Numbered from the stretch's first letter, positions 1-10,364 are shown. The stretch: DNA of 64,000 bases from Polynucleobacter sp. 15G-AUS-farblos (GCF_018882445.1 NZ_JACVOM010000003.1:62001-126000); one strand, 5' to 3'. Translations and numbers: made by a program. The notes: generated by a model not told the origin, from the letters alone.

Positions 1-705
1 AAACGATTGTGTGAAGAAATACGTATGCGAGGAAATATCCCCATCGTGGTCGGTGGAACCATGTTGTATTGGCGTGCTTGGGCACACGGCCTCTCTTCTT
101 TGCCACCCGCAAACCCAGAGATTCGGGTTCGACTTGAAGAGCGAGCAAAGGAAATAGGATGGCCCGCGATGCACGAACGACTAGCTCAAGTAGATTCAGT
201 GACGGCGAGTCGATTAAAACCAAATGATTCACAACGCGTGCAACGCGCCCTAGAAGTTTATGAAATCACTGGTAAACCTATGTCTAGCTTATTAGCTGAG
301 TCACCCAGTGAAGACGGTCGTGAGGGATCAGCGATACCACCATGGATTCATTTAGTTTCTCTTGAGCCCAGTGATCGCGCTCGACTCCATCTCAATCTAG
401 AAAAACGTTTTGATGTTATGTTATCTGGTGGCTTGATTGAAGAGGTAGAGCTACTCAAAAAAAATATTGGCCTGCATGCCGACCTTCCAGCGATTCGCTC
501 AGTTGGGTATCGACAGGTTTGGGAATATCTTGACGGACAAATAGATCGAGAACAAATGCGCTATAAGGCTTTAGCTGCTACTCGTCAACTAGGGAAACGC
601 CAACTCACTTGGCTCAGGGCAATCGCTGGTAGAAATACCTTTGACCCCTTCAATCCAGATGAATTGAAGGCGGCTTTAGACTATTGCAAACAGAACTTAA
701 AGTAA
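1..705 (+). CDS. miaA: tRNA dimethylallyltransferase MiaA (5' end outside window)
   Basis: Transfers a dimethylallyl group from DMAPP to N6 of A37 in tRNAs that read codons starting with U. The frame is open from base 1, so the gene enters from the left; about 85 N-terminal residues, including the P-loop, are missing. Visible are the VVGGTMLY segment, the LSSLPPANPEIR stretch and the C-terminal ATRQLGKRQLTWLR signature, all typical of MiaA. A TTG at base 7 could be taken for a start but lies mid-domain. The gene is followed within a few bases by the convergent purM. The family assignment is firm; only the start is unknown. Confidence 0.95.
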   Translation, partial: KRLCEEIRMRGNIPIVVGGTMLYWRAWAHGLSSLPPANPEIRVRLEERAKEIGWPAMHERLAQVDSVTASRLKPNDSQRVQRALEVYEITGKPMSSLLAESPSEDGREGSAIPPWIHLVSLEPSDRARLHLNLEKRFDVMLSGGLIEEVELLKKNIGLHADLPAIRSVGYRQVWEYLDGQIDREQMRYKALAATRQLGKRQLTWLRAIAGRNTFDPFNPDELKAALDYCKQNLK

Positions 706-711
706 GCGCAC

Positions 712-1764
712 TTAAATAACGATCGTTTGAGGAGCATCTTTAGGACGCTCTACGACTTCGCCAACAGTCCAGGATGTTAAACCCTGGGCAGCCAACGATT
801 TTATCGCCGCATCCGCATTGGCCGGTGACACAATCACAACCATGCCAATACCGCAGTTAAATACACGGACCATTTCAGCATCTGCTACGCCGCCCTTCAT
901 TTGCAACCAACGGAAAAGTTCTGGCATTTGCCAGCTATCACGATGCAATACCGCTTGGGTGTTTTCTGGAAGAACGCGTGGTACGTTATCTACCAATCCA
1001 CCACCCGTAATGTGCGCCATACCTTTGACATCAATCTCAGAGATCAGCTTGAGGAGTGGCTTGACATAAATCTGTGTCGGCGCCATCACCACATCACCTA
1101 GTGGGCGACCACCTAAATCGTCGCTTGGTTTTGCGCCTGCACGTTCGATAATTTTTCTAACCAATGAGTAACCATTGGAATGCGCACCACTAGATCCAAT
1201 TGCCAAAATAGTGTCACCCGGAACAATAGTTGCACCGGTAATAATTTTGGATTTCTCTACTGCGCCAACAGCAAAACCTGCCAAGTCATATTCTCCAGGA
1301 GGGTACATCCCAGGCATTTCTGCAGTTTCACCACCGATCAGAGCGCAACCAGATATTTCACAACCTTTAGCAATACCACCAACCACTGTCGCTGCTGTGT
1401 CGACAGTGAGTTTGCCGCAAGCAAAATAATCCAAGAAAAAGAGCGGCTCAGCACCTTGAACCAAAATATCATTCACGCTCATTGCGACCAGATCCTGGCC
1501 AATCGTGTCATGACGATTCCACTCGAAGGCTAAACGTAATTTAGTGCCCACACCATCGGTACCCGACACCAAAACAGGCTCTTTATAGCGCTTTGGAACC
1601 TCAAAAAGAGCCCCAAAACCGCCAATACCAGCTAAAACACCCTCTCGCATGGTCTTCTTGGCCAAGGGCTTAATGCGGTCAACTAGATCATCCCCCGCAT
1701 CAATATCGACGCCAGCGTCACGGTAGGAAAGGCCTTTTGATGGGGAATTGCTAGAAGATGTCAT
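712..1764 (-). CDS. purM: Phosphoribosylformylglycinamidine cyclo-ligase (AIR synthase) PurM
   Basis: Fifth step of de novo purine synthesis: ATP-dependent closure of FGAM to AIR in the cytosol. The 350-residue length is normal for the family. The N-terminal motif [12 protein letters not shown] (residues 13-24), the nucleotide-binding GTDGVGTK (68-75) and the [20 protein letters not shown] region (about 96-115) are diagnostic. It is divergent from the permease gene that follows, with a gap of about 70 bases, and convergent with miaA. ATG start at 1764. Confidence 0.97.
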   Translation of the reverse strand: MTSSSNSPSKGLSYRDAGVDIDAGDDLVDRIKPLAKKTMREGVLAGIGGFGALFEVPKRYKEPVLVSGTDGVGTKLRLAFEWNRHDTIGQDLVAMSVNDILVQGAEPLFFLDYFACGKLTVDTAATVVGGIAKGCEISGCALIGGETAEMPGMYPPGEYDLAGFAVGAVEKSKIITGATIVPGDTILAIGSSGAHSNGYSLVRKIIERAGAKPSDDLGGRPLGDVVMAPTQIYVKPLLKLISEIDVKGMAHITGGGLVDNVPRVLPENTQAVLHRDSWQMPELFRWLQMKGGVADAEMVRVFNCGIGMVVIVSPANADAAIKSLAAQGLTSWTVGEVVERPKDAPQTIVI

Positions 1765-1836
1765 ATCTGAGTCGGAATATTAGTAAAAATTGCTACTGGG
1801 TCAGTAGAATCATTGAATTCTAGAGGATTACACGCA

Positions 1837-2826
1837 ATGTCTGAAATTTTTACCCCTTTTTTGGCCGCATTCATTCTGGCTTACGCCCTACGCCCTATAT
1901 GTCTATGGCTTGAGACACATCGCATCCCGCGAGCCCTGGCGGCCCTTTTTTCGATGCTCTTTGGACTAGCGCTTATTGTTTTCATTCTTGGCCTACTTAT
2001 AAGCCTACTCAAATATGAAATCCCGCTGATCAAAACTCAGCTTCCAGAATGGATAGCTAACACCCAGTCTTGGCTGAGTCCAAAATTAGATGAATTACGG
2101 ATCAACATTGATTGGAGCAATCTCAAAACAACGGTCACCAAAAAAGTCACGGAGCATATCAGCGATAACGCAGATGCCTTAGTCAATTCGACAATTGATA
2201 CGGTATTAGTTTCAGGGGGCTCTGTCATTTCTGCATTTGTAAATAGCGTACTCATCATTTTTGTCATGTTTTATTTACTGATTGATTGGGAACAATTTTT
2301 TACGCTCATCAAAAAGGCGGTGCCGCAACGCGCGCAGGAAACTGTGCATCATCTAGCAATGCATACCGATGGCCTGCTCTCTCAATATCTACGAGGCATG
2401 TTGATCGTGATTTCGATCATGTCTATTTTTTATAGCGTTGGCCTGAGTTTTGTTGGCATTAAAGGTGCAGTAGCACTGGGTGTATTTACTGCCCTCATGA
2501 TTGCCATTCCTTATATTGGAATTGCATTAGGACTAACTCTTGCTACGTTATCTGCATTACTTCAGTTCGGCCCAGGCCCTGAAATCATTGGGGTTCTGGC
2601 CATATTTGGCGCTGGTCAATTTTTAGAGGGCTTTTTCTTAACACCTCGGTTAGTGGGCGAACGTATTGGCCTGCATCCCGTTGGCGTCTTATTTGCCTTA
2701 TTGTTTTTTGGAAAATTATTTGGCTTCTTTGGCGTATTACTAGCACTCCCCATCAGTGCCGTCACGATGGTCTTGATTCAGTATGCATGGTCTCGATATA
2801 CCCAAAGCTCTTGGTATCAAAAGTAG
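1837..2826 (+). CDS. AI-2E family (PerM/TqsA-like) membrane transporter, short N terminus
   Basis: Polytopic inner-membrane protein of the AI-2E exporter-like family; the substrate cannot be told from sequence. Family features are the N-terminal TPFLAAFILAYALRP segment, a long amphipathic stretch with SWLSPKLDEL around residues 75-90, and several C-terminal membrane helices including LVGERIGLHPV. The frame runs open upstream to a TTG at 1813, but I chose ATG 1837 because AGAGGA sits 9 bases before it. With this start the first membrane helix usual in the family is missing. The neighbours purM and hda match the order seen in other Betaproteobacteria. Confidence 0.85.
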   Translation: MSEIFTPFLAAFILAYALRPICLWLETHRIPRALAALFSMLFGLALIVFILGLLISLLKYEIPLIKTQLPEWIANTQSWLSPKLDELRINIDWSNLKTTVTKKVTEHISDNADALVNSTIDTVLVSGGSVISAFVNSVLIIFVMFYLLIDWEQFFTLIKKAVPQRAQETVHHLAMHTDGLLSQYLRGMLIVISIMSIFYSVGLSFVGIKGAVALGVFTALMIAIPYIGIALGLTLATLSALLQFGPGPEIIGVLAIFGAGQFLEGFFLTPRLVGERIGLHPVGVLFALLFFGKLFGFFGVLLALPISAVTMVLIQYAWSRYTQSSWYQK

Positions 2827-2838
2827 ATTTGCGTTTGA

Positions 2839-3594
2839 ATGAATAGAACTTCGCTGCCAAAACAATTTGCTTTAGACCTAAGTCATACACCCAAAGCAAG
2901 CCTAGAAAATTACTTGCCAGGTAAAGACCTGGCCTTAATTTCAACTCTCAGAGTATTGAGCCATGATTGGAATTCACAGGTTGAGAGTGCTAGCAACAAT
3001 CCTTTAAACCAGCGCTGGATTTATTGGTGGGGGCCCGAAGGCTCTGGTCGCACTCACTTGTTAGAAGCGATGATCAATTCGGCGGCAGATGCGGGTTTAG
3101 CCCATTTCTTTTTAACACCCAATGAGCCAAGTGCATGGGTCCGCCTTGAAGAAAAAATGAGCTCGCTTGCACAAAGCGATACGCCCGCAGTCATTGCAGT
3201 AGATGACGTTGATCGCCTTGATGAACGCTTAGTAGGCGCTTTATTTCGAATTCTGAATGGGGTCCAAGCCAGTAAGGCGATTTACATTTTGATGGCGGGC
3301 AAAGCTGCCCCCGCTACTCTTGAGCTCAGAGAAGACCTACGAACCCGCTTGGGCTGGGGTTTGGTGTTTCAGACTGAACTTTTGGATGATGATGCGAAAA
3401 TACAAGCCTTAGAGCAAGCTGCGCAAGCGCGTGGCCTAGTTTTATCGCCGGACGTGTTGCCATGGCTGCTGAGCCGTTTTTATCGCGACATGCCTAATTT
3501 AATGGCTCTGATTGATGCGCTGGATGCTTATTCATTAGAAACAAAACGTGCAGTAACCTTACCCCTTGTGCGTGAGCTCTTGCAGCCAAAATAA
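2839..3594 (+). CDS. hda: DnaA regulatory inactivator Hda
   Basis: DnaA-paralogous AAA+ protein that, with the DNA-loaded sliding clamp, stimulates ATP hydrolysis by DnaA and so limits re-initiation. At 251 residues it lacks the DNA-binding domain IV of DnaA. QFALDL at residues 9-14 fits the N-terminal clamp-binding motif of Hda. The P-loop is GPEGSGRTH (65-73), with R in place of the usual K, as is common in Hda proteins. It starts 12 bases after the permease stop and precedes a HAD phosphatase and pcnB, the usual betaproteobacterial arrangement. Confidence 0.93.
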   Translation: MNRTSLPKQFALDLSHTPKASLENYLPGKDLALISTLRVLSHDWNSQVESASNNPLNQRWIYWWGPEGSGRTHLLEAMINSAADAGLAHFFLTPNEPSAWVRLEEKMSSLAQSDTPAVIAVDDVDRLDERLVGALFRILNGVQASKAIYILMAGKAAPATLELREDLRTRLGWGLVFQTELLDDDAKIQALEQAAQARGLVLSPDVLPWLLSRFYRDMPNLMALIDALDAYSLETKRAVTLPLVRELLQPK

Positions 3595-3612
3595 TTTACT
3601 CAATATCAACTC

Positions 3613-4293
3613 GTGACCCAATTAGCCCTCTTCGATCTAGATCACACTCTTTTGCCCTGCGATAGCGATTACGAATGGGGACAATTTCTGGCCCGCATTG
3701 GCGTTGTTGATAGCGAGTATTACGCCAAACAAAATGAACGTTTCTATCAAGATTACAAAGATGGCAAACTCGATATTCACGAATTTTTGCGCTTTGCTTT
3801 AAAGCCTTTGTCTGAACATTCACGTGAGCAATTAAAAGAGTGGCACGATGCTTTTATGAAAGAAGTAATCACCGGACAATTACGTCAGCAAGCAATTGAT
3901 CTAGTGAAACGCCATCAAGATGCTGGAGATTTATGCTGCGTAATCACCGCTACTAATAGCTTCGTGACACGCCCTATTGTGGAGAGCTTTGGGATTGAGC
4001 ATCTGATTGCTACCGAACCTGCCAAAAGCTCTGATCACCCTATGGCCCCCTTCACAGGCAATGTACAAGGCATACCCAATTTCCGTGAAGGTAAGATCCA
4101 GAATCTACATGACTGGCTCTCCAGAAGAAATCTGTCACTAGACACTTTGCCTCGGAGCTATTTTTACTCCGACTCTATGAATGACTTACCCTTACTAGAA
4201 AAAGTGAGTCATCCTGTCGCCACTAATCCCGATGATCGTCTGCGTAATGAAGCCCAGAAACGTAACTGGCCTATTCTTGAGTTATTCGCATGA
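3613..4293 (+). CDS. HAD-IB family phosphatase
   Basis: Haloacid dehalogenase-type hydrolase of subfamily IB (SerB/CicA-like), probably a phosphomonoesterase; the substrate is not predictable. Motif I is FDLDHTLL with nucleophile D8 and acid/base D10, motif II lies in CVITATN, and motif III is YSDSMNDLPLL. The 226-residue length is normal. The start is GTG at 3613, immediately before the conserved TQLALFDLDHT. The stop overlaps the pcnB start (ATGA), implying translational coupling. This gene is a regular neighbour of hda and pcnB in Burkholderiales. Confidence 0.88.
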   Translation: MTQLALFDLDHTLLPCDSDYEWGQFLARIGVVDSEYYAKQNERFYQDYKDGKLDIHEFLRFALKPLSEHSREQLKEWHDAFMKEVITGQLRQQAIDLVKRHQDAGDLCCVITATNSFVTRPIVESFGIEHLIATEPAKSSDHPMAPFTGNVQGIPNFREGKIQNLHDWLSRRNLSLDTLPRSYFYSDSMNDLPLLEKVSHPVATNPDDRLRNEAQKRNWPILELFA

Positions 4294-5696
4294 TCACTAA
4301 GTTCATTAAACGGATCTTGCGTCGTGACCCCATGGTCAAGCACACGCAAGCAAATAATACGGGCGCTCCAAAACGGATCCCAAAAAAAACCCATCGCATT
4401 GATCCCCATTTGCTTTCTAAAAATGCAGTCAAGGTAACGGACACCTTGCAACAAGCAGGTTACGAGGCGTTTATTGTGGGTGGCGCAGTGCGTGATTTAG
4501 TGCTGGGTATTGGCCCCAAAGACTTCGATGTGGCAACCAATGCCACCCCAGATCAAGTACAGAAATTATTCCGCAAGGCCCGCTTGATTGGTCGTCGCTT
4601 CCAAATCGTACATGTCACTTTTTTTGGTAAAGGTCACCCTGAAATTATTGAGGTTTCAACCTTTAGGGCCTTACTAGATAACGCTGGTGACCACGTTGCA
4701 GAAAGTGGACGTATTTTGCGCGACAACGTTTGGGGCTCACAAGGTGAAGATGCAGCACGGCGTGATTTCAGCATCAATGCAATGTATTACGACCCTTCCT
4801 CTGAAACCGTACTCGACTATCACGGCGGTATGGCAGATATTCAGAAGAAAACCTTACGCATGATTGGTGATCCCGCTAAACGCTATCGCGAAGATCCCAT
4901 CCGAATGCTTAGAGCGATTCGTTTTGCAGCTAAAACAGAATTTACTTTGGAGGCTGCGACACGTGCTCCCATCGCTAAATTAGGCACCTTATTAAAAGAT
5001 GTTCCTTCGGCTCGCTTGTTTGATGAAATCCTGAAGCTACTGATGTCCGGCTACTCCTGGGCAGCAATCCAAGGTTTACGTGATGCCGGTTTGCATCATG
5101 GACTCTTGCCTTTGTTAGATCACATTTTGGATACGAGCGAAGACTCTAAAGAAGCCAATCAATTTGTTAAGCTTGCATTAGCTAACACTGACCAGCGTAT
5201 TCAAGCAGGAAAAAGTGTTTCTGCAGGATTTTTATTTGCGACGCTACTTTGGCCTGACCTACTTAAAAACTGGAATGCCAATTTAGCTAAGGGCATGGCT
5301 AACATTCCCGCTTTGCAGGATGCCATGGACGATACGATTGCGACTCAAAGCAGTGGCATGACAATTCAACGTCGCTTTGAGAGTGATATGCGAGAAATCT
5401 GGTCCATGCAACCCCGGTTTGAAAAACGGGTTGGACGCTACCCCTTCCGCTTAATTGAATCACCCCGTTTTAGAGCAGGTTATGACTTTCTTCTGCTGCG
5501 CTGTGCAACCGGTGAAAAAGAGGCCTCCCTTGGCCAATGGTGGACAGACTTTATTGCTGCCGACCCTAGCGGGCAAGACGCATTAATGGCTAGCGCCAAG
5601 AATGAGACGGGCAATAGCGCATCCCCAGCCAAAAGACGCCGTCGCAGAAAACCTAAATCTGCCACCCCCACTTCCGTCGAAAGCGATCCGAGCTAA
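4290..5696 (+). CDS. pcnB: Poly(A) polymerase I PcnB
   Basis: Adds 3' poly(A) tails to RNAs to promote decay; nucleotidyltransferase superfamily, class II, related to CCA-adding enzymes. The catalytic signature GGAVRD (64-69) followed by DFDVATNATP (78-87) and RRFQIVHV (102-109) is clear; a later RRDFSINAMYYD matches the family. The C terminus is strongly basic (KRRRRRKPKS), as in other PcnB proteins. The start at 4290 overlaps the upstream stop by four bases; ATG 4335 is a possible internal alternative. The 468-residue length, basic tail and gene context favour PcnB over a CCA-adding enzyme. Confidence 0.93.
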   Translation: MITKFIKRILRRDPMVKHTQANNTGAPKRIPKKTHRIDPHLLSKNAVKVTDTLQQAGYEAFIVGGAVRDLVLGIGPKDFDVATNATPDQVQKLFRKARLIGRRFQIVHVTFFGKGHPEIIEVSTFRALLDNAGDHVAESGRILRDNVWGSQGEDAARRDFSINAMYYDPSSETVLDYHGGMADIQKKTLRMIGDPAKRYREDPIRMLRAIRFAAKTEFTLEAATRAPIAKLGTLLKDVPSARLFDEILKLLMSGYSWAAIQGLRDAGLHHGLLPLLDHILDTSEDSKEANQFVKLALANTDQRIQAGKSVSAGFLFATLLWPDLLKNWNANLAKGMANIPALQDAMDDTIATQSSGMTIQRRFESDMREIWSMQPRFEKRVGRYPFRLIESPRFRAGYDFLLLRCATGEKEASLGQWWTDFIAADPSGQDALMASAKNETGNSASPAKRRRRRKPKSATPTSVESDPS

Positions 5697-5748
5697 GCAA
5701 ATTTTTAGAAACTTCTGTAAAGTAAGTTCATCTTAGGTTGGGAATCGT

Positions 5749-6276
5749 ATGGCACGGGCATATATTGGATTTGGCGGCAACATTGGCGACACGCGTCAGC
5801 TCATCACTGATGCGATTATTTGCTTAGCCCAACGCTGCGAATTACAGATCATTGCCAAGAGCTGCTTCTACCAAAGCGCACCTGTAGATGCGCTTGGCGG
5901 TGACTATATCAATGCGGTCATTGAAATTGATACTCAACTTTCGCCCTATGGACTTTTGTACGTCTGCCAAGCAGTAGAACAAGAATTTGGACGCGAGCGT
6001 CCTTATGCTAATGCGCCAAGAACACTTGATCTCGACATTCTGTCCTTTGAGGGGGTTACCCAAAACGAGACAGAGCTGATGCTCCCGCATCCCAGGATTA
6101 CCGAGCGTTCTTTTGTTCTTCTACCCTTGCTTGAAATTGCCCCCGACTTCTTTCTGCCTAATTTAGGCGAACTGAAGGCTTATTTACCTAAAGTCGCCCA
6201 TCAGCGCATTGAAAAACTCCCCTGCCGCAACTGCAATTGCGGGGAAAAAGACGTTTATAGCCAATCGGCGCATTAA
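5749..6276 (+). CDS. folK: 2-amino-4-hydroxy-6-hydroxymethyldihydropteridine diphosphokinase (HPPK)
   Basis: Transfers pyrophosphate from ATP to 6-hydroxymethyl-7,8-dihydropterin, a folate biosynthesis step. The N-terminal GFGGNIGD (7-14), the RERPYANAPRTLDLDIL block (82-98) with its metal-binding DLD, and LPHPRITERSFVLLPL further on are the family hallmarks. 175 residues. The C-terminal tail carries four cysteines in a short span (CRNCNCGEK plus a preceding C), which is not part of the usual core. It is followed by panB after 17 bases; folK-panB pairing is common. Confidence 0.95.
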   Translation: MARAYIGFGGNIGDTRQLITDAIICLAQRCELQIIAKSCFYQSAPVDALGGDYINAVIEIDTQLSPYGLLYVCQAVEQEFGRERPYANAPRTLDLDILSFEGVTQNETELMLPHPRITERSFVLLPLLEIAPDFFLPNLGELKAYLPKVAHQRIEKLPCRNCNCGEKDVYSQSAH

Positions 6277-6293
6277 TTCATTAAACTCTCGCC

Positions 6294-7112
6294 ATGGGTT
6301 ATTTACAGGGCGAAAAGCCAATTTCGATTACTAAGCTCCTCGCGATGCACGCTGAGGGTGAAAAAATTTCTATGCTCACCGCATATGACTCAACTATGTC
6401 TGCCTTGCTGAATCGCTGCGGTGTCGAAGTCATTCTGATCGGCGACTCTTTAGGCAATGTCATTCAAGGACAAACCAGCACAACTCCTGTCACGATTGAG
6501 CAGATGGCGTATCACACCACCTGCGTAGCACGTGCCAACTCACATGCTTTTTTGATTGGGGATTTGCCTTTTGCTAGCTACGGCGATCCTGTGCAAGCTC
6601 TAGAGTCTGCTGCAGAGCTCATGCGTGCTGGTGCAGATATGGTGAAACTTGAAGGTGGCGGCCCTTGGCAAGTAGAAATTATTCAATACTTAGTTGAACG
6701 TAGTGTTCCAGTTTGCGCGCACCTTGGCTTACTTCCACAATCAGTTCATCTTTTGGGCGGCTATAAAGTACAAGGTAAGTCAAAGGACTCGGCAAGCATC
6801 ATGCTTGAGCAAGCACTTGCTTGCCAAGATGCTGGAGCTCAAATGGTTGTTCTCGAGGCAATTCCTTCAACGCTAGGCGAAAGAATTACTGCTGAGCTGC
6901 ATATCCCCACAATTGGTATTGGCGCTGGATCAGCTTGCTCTGGTCAAGTGCTGGTTTTACAAGATATGTTAGGTATTAGCCCTGGTAAACCGCCCAAGTT
7001 CGTGAAGAACTTCATGGAAGGTCGCCACTCTATCGAGGCCGCTATCAAAGCCTACGTGAGAGAGGTTAAGGCCGGGAAATTTCCCGGACCTGAATACGGC
7101 TTTGCTGGCTAA
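6294..7112 (+). CDS. panB: 3-methyl-2-oxobutanoate hydroxymethyltransferase PanB
   Basis: First committed step of pantothenate and CoA synthesis: transfers a hydroxymethyl group from 5,10-methylene-THF to 2-oxoisovalerate, giving ketopantoate. LTAYD (28-32), GDSLGN (50-55), DLPF (90-93) and KLEGG (118-122) include the Mg-binding aspartates D51 and D90. 272 residues, full length. panC is not in this window. The 3' end contains a 16-base perfect palindrome (7072-7087). Convergent with dnaJ, 6 bases apart. Confidence 0.96.
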   Translation: MGYLQGEKPISITKLLAMHAEGEKISMLTAYDSTMSALLNRCGVEVILIGDSLGNVIQGQTSTTPVTIEQMAYHTTCVARANSHAFLIGDLPFASYGDPVQALESAAELMRAGADMVKLEGGGPWQVEIIQYLVERSVPVCAHLGLLPQSVHLLGGYKVQGKSKDSASIMLEQALACQDAGAQMVVLEAIPSTLGERITAELHIPTIGIGAGSACSGQVLVLQDMLGISPGKPPKFVKNFMEGRHSIEAAIKAYVREVKAGKFPGPEYGFAG

Positions 7113-7118
7113 GAATCC

Positions 7119-8258
7119 TTAACTAAAAAAGCTTTTCACCCCATCAAACCAGCCCTTTTGTTGAGGGCTGTGCTTATCGCCTCCAGACTTGAGACTGTCA
7201 TCAAATTTTTGCAGCAATTTTCTTTGCTCGTCAGTCAATTTAATTGGTGTCTCGACTACTACGTGAACAAAAAGATCGCCCACCAAGGAAGAACGTAAAC
7301 CTTTAATTCCTTTATTGCGTAAGCGGAATGTTTTTCCAGTCTGAGTACCCTCTGGAATCGGAAACTCCACACGACCTGATAGCGTTGGCACTTCAATCTC
7401 GCCACCAATCGTAGCGGTAGCAAACGAGATTGGCATTTGCACATGAAGATCACTACCGTCACGCTCAAATACTGAATGGGGCCTTACTCGTACCTCTACA
7501 TATAAATCACCTGATGGACCGCCATTAATTCCGGGCTCACCATTGCCAACTGAACGGACGCGCATGCCATCATCGATACCTGCTGGTATTTTGATCTCAA
7601 GTGTTTTTTGTTCTTTATGCTTACCGCTACCATGACAAGTTTTGCACGGCTTCGGAATGTACTCACCCGTGCCGCGGCACTTAGGGCAAGTTTGCTGCAT
7701 TGAGAAGAAACCCTGTTGGACACGCACCTGACCATGACCATCGCAGGTAGAGCATTTCTCTGCCTTGGTGCCGGGCTCAGCGCCAGTACCGTGACAAGGC
7801 TTACAGTTACTCCAGCTAGGCACGCGAATCTGAGTGGTATACCCCTCAGCGGCTTGCTCTAAGGTGATATCCATGTTGTAACGAAGATCGGCGCCTTTAT
7901 AAACCTGTGGTCCAGAGTGACGGCCGCCACCTTGACCAAAAATATCGCCGAAGATATCGCCAAAGGCATCGGCAAATCCACCGCCACCAAAGCCACCACC
8001 GCCAAATCCGCCCATTGAAGGATCCACTCCCGCATGACCATATTGATCATAAGCAGCGCGCCTATTGGGATCGGTCAGTGTTTCGTAGGCCTCTTTCACC
8101 TCTTTAAATTGGGCTTCAGCCGTTTTGCTATCGGGGTTGCGATCAGGGTGATACTTCATCGCCATTTTACGATAAGCCTTTTTTAGGTCCTCATCGCTGG
8201 CACCTTTTGCCACACCAAGCACTTCGTAATAATCGCGTTTACTTTTAGGCACAGCCAA
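7119..8258 (-). CDS. dnaJ: Chaperone DnaJ (Hsp40)
   Basis: Co-chaperone that delivers unfolded clients to DnaK and stimulates its ATPase. The domain order is complete: J domain with HPD at 37-39, a Gly/Phe-rich linker (about 76-115), a zinc-finger domain with four repeats ([32 protein letters not shown]), and the C-terminal substrate-binding domains. 379 residues, canonical type I DnaJ. It lies downstream of dnaK on the same strand, separated by 94 bases that hold a strong hairpin but no obvious promoter. Confidence 0.97.
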   Translation of the reverse strand: MAVPKSKRDYYEVLGVAKGASDEDLKKAYRKMAMKYHPDRNPDSKTAEAQFKEVKEAYETLTDPNRRAAYDQYGHAGVDPSMGGFGGGGFGGGGFADAFGDIFGDIFGQGGGRHSGPQVYKGADLRYNMDITLEQAAEGYTTQIRVPSWSNCKPCHGTGAEPGTKAEKCSTCDGHGQVRVQQGFFSMQQTCPKCRGTGEYIPKPCKTCHGSGKHKEQKTLEIKIPAGIDDGMRVRSVGNGEPGINGGPSGDLYVEVRVRPHSVFERDGSDLHVQMPISFATATIGGEIEVPTLSGRVEFPIPEGTQTGKTFRLRNKGIKGLRSSLVGDLFVHVVVETPIKLTDEQRKLLQKFDDSLKSGGDKHSPQQKGWFDGVKSFFS

Positions 8259-8281
8259 TTCCTCTCAACTACCTGAATGAC

Positions 8282-8306
8282 ACAAGTCGGCACACGGCCG
8301 ACTTGT
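8282..8306 (-). other. Intercistronic hairpin between dnaK and dnaJ
   Basis: Perfect 10-base inverted repeat (ACAAGTCGGC / GCCGACTTGT) around a 5-base loop, in the 94-base gap between dnaK and dnaJ. Neither strand has a T-run directly after the stem, so it is not a textbook intrinsic terminator. A role as a partial terminator, RNA-processing site or 3' stabiliser of the dnaK message is inferred. Confidence 0.6.
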
Positions 8307-8352
8307 TATTTAAGTACATCAAAACTACGTTAATAAATGTCTGATTTAAGAA

Positions 8353-10287
8353 TTACTTCTTGTCGTTAACCTCTTTAAAATCAGCATCGACAACATCAGC
8401 ATCGGGAGCAGCACCTGGTGCAGCACCTGGAGCCGCACCTGGGGCAGCACCACCAGCCTTGGCCTGTTCAGCAGCCATGACTTTTTCGCCTAGCTTCTGA
8501 CTTGCTTTACCCAAAGCCTCAGTCTTCGCTTCAATGATCGCCTTATCGCTACCTTTGATGGCTTCGTCCAACTCTTTGAGAGCAGCTTCGATTGCTTCTT
8601 TCTCAGCAGCCTCTAAGCTAGCGCCATGCTCTTCCAAGGCTTTCTTGGTTGAGTGCGCCAAAGCATCAGCAGTATTGCGAGCAGTTACCAACTCTAAAGC
8701 TTTTTTATCTTCAGCAGCATTGGCTTCTGCATCTTTGACCATGCGCTGAATTTCTTCTTCAGTTAAACCAGAGTTTGCCTTGATGGTGATCTTGTTCTCT
8801 TTACCAGTAGTTTTGTCTTTTGCGGTGACATGCAAAATACCATTGGCATCAATATCAAAAGTCACTTCAATTTGTGGCATACCGCGTTGTGCTGGCGCAA
8901 TACCTTCGAGGTTAAATTCACCTAGCAACTTATTAGCTGCTGCCATCTCACGCTCACCTTGGAAGCACTTGATGGTCACTGCAGGCTGGTTATCTTCAGC
9001 GGTTGAGTAAACCTGTGAATGCTTAGTCGGAATCGTGGTGTTCTTAGGAATCATCTTGGTCATCACGCCACCCAGAGTTTCAATACCCAATGACAATGGA
9101 GTTACATCCAAGAGCAATACGTCTTTGCGATCGCCAGACAATACGGAACCTTGAATCGCAGCGCCAACGGCAACTGCCTCATCTGGGTTTACGTCTTTAC
9201 GTGGCTCTTTACCAAAGATTTCTTTTACTTTGTCCTGAACAGCGGGCATACGGGTTTGACCACCAACCAAAATCACGTCATCGATGTCAGCTACGTTCAC
9301 ACCAGCATCTTTAATCGCTGTTAAGCAAGGACCAGCTGTACGGTTGATCAATTCTTCAACCAAAGATTCCAACTTAGCACGGGTCAACTTCAAGTTCAAA
9401 TGCTTAGGACCGCTAGCATCAGCCGTCACATACGGCAAGTTAATTTCGGTTTGTTGTGCTGAAGACAATTCGATCTTCGCCTTTTCAGCTGCATCCTTTA
9501 AGCGCTGCAATGCCAATACGTCTTTGCTCAAATCAACGCCTTGCTCTTTCTTGAACTCAGCAATGATCCAATCAATGATGCGTTGGTCAAAGTCTTCACC
9601 ACCCAAGAAGGTGTCGCCGTTGGTTGAGAGCACTTCAAACTGCTTCTCACCATCCACGTTAGCAATCTCGATGATAGAAACGTCGAATGTACCGCCGCCC
9701 AGGTCATAAACCGCAATTTTGCGATCCACTTTATCTTGCTTGTCCAAACCAAAAGCCAATGCAGCAGCTGTAGGCTCATTGATGATGCGCTTTACATCCA
9801 AACCAGCGATACGGCCAGCATCTTTAGTTGCTTGACGTTGGCTGTCATTGAAATAAGCGGGTACAGTAATTACAGCCTCGGTTACTTCTTCACCAAGGTA
9901 ATCTTCTGCTGTCTTTTTCATCTTACGCAAGATCTCAGCGGACACTTGTTGTGGCGCCATTTTCTTGTCGCGTGCCTCAACCCAAGCATCACCGTTGTCT
10001 GCTTGAATAATGGCGTATGGCATTAAGCCAATATCTTTTTGCACTTCAGGATCAGTAAATTTGCGACCCATCAAACGCTTCACTGCGTAGATTGTATTTT
10101 TCGGGTTTGTTACTGACTGACGTTTTGCTGGCGCACCAACCAAAACCTCACCATCTTCAACATAAGCGATGATGGATGGTGTTGTACGAGCGCCTTCTGC
10201 GTTCTCGACAACTTTAGGTGCATTGTTTTCAACGACTGAAACACACGAATTAGTGGTTCCCAAGTCGATTCCGATAATCTTTCCCAT
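8353..10287 (-). CDS. dnaK: Chaperone DnaK (Hsp70)
   Basis: ATP-dependent chaperone acting with DnaJ and GrpE on nascent and stress-denatured proteins; it also sequesters sigma-32 in proteobacteria. 644 residues. The start [15 protein letters not shown], the [11 protein letters not shown] phosphate-binding loop and [11 protein letters not shown] are canonical. The C-terminal disordered tail has a short PGAA repeat encoded by imperfect 12-base repeats near 8401-8450 and ends in [11 protein letters not shown]. It is transcribed from a near-consensus sigma-32 promoter at 10365-10392, downstream of the grpE terminator. Confidence 0.98.
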   Translation of the reverse strand: MGKIIGIDLGTTNSCVSVVENNAPKVVENAEGARTTPSIIAYVEDGEVLVGAPAKRQSVTNPKNTIYAVKRLMGRKFTDPEVQKDIGLMPYAIIQADNGDAWVEARDKKMAPQQVSAEILRKMKKTAEDYLGEEVTEAVITVPAYFNDSQRQATKDAGRIAGLDVKRIINEPTAAALAFGLDKQDKVDRKIAVYDLGGGTFDVSIIEIANVDGEKQFEVLSTNGDTFLGGEDFDQRIIDWIIAEFKKEQGVDLSKDVLALQRLKDAAEKAKIELSSAQQTEINLPYVTADASGPKHLNLKLTRAKLESLVEELINRTAGPCLTAIKDAGVNVADIDDVILVGGQTRMPAVQDKVKEIFGKEPRKDVNPDEAVAVGAAIQGSVLSGDRKDVLLLDVTPLSLGIETLGGVMTKMIPKNTTIPTKHSQVYSTAEDNQPAVTIKCFQGEREMAAANKLLGEFNLEGIAPAQRGMPQIEVTFDIDANGILHVTAKDKTTGKENKITIKANSGLTEEEIQRMVKDAEANAAEDKKALELVTARNTADALAHSTKKALEEHGASLEAAEKEAIEAALKELDEAIKGSDKAIIEAKTEALGKASQKLGEKVMAAEQAKAGGAAPGAAPGAAPGAAPDADVVDADFKEVNDKK

Positions 10288-10364
10288 AATGGCTCCAAAA
10301 AATGAAATTACTGCGTTGTTTTATATAAATTCGAACTACTGCTCTGAATAAATCGATACCCTGT

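Noticed and set aside
8401-8450. PGAA-coding repeats at the end of dnaK as a variable locus
   Set aside because: Short, imperfect repeats in the disordered DnaK tail are common in the family; no sign of special function.
9284-9709. Long open frame (141 codons) opposite dnaK
   Set aside because: Lies entirely antisense to a highly conserved gene and has no recognisable protein features; typical shadow frame.
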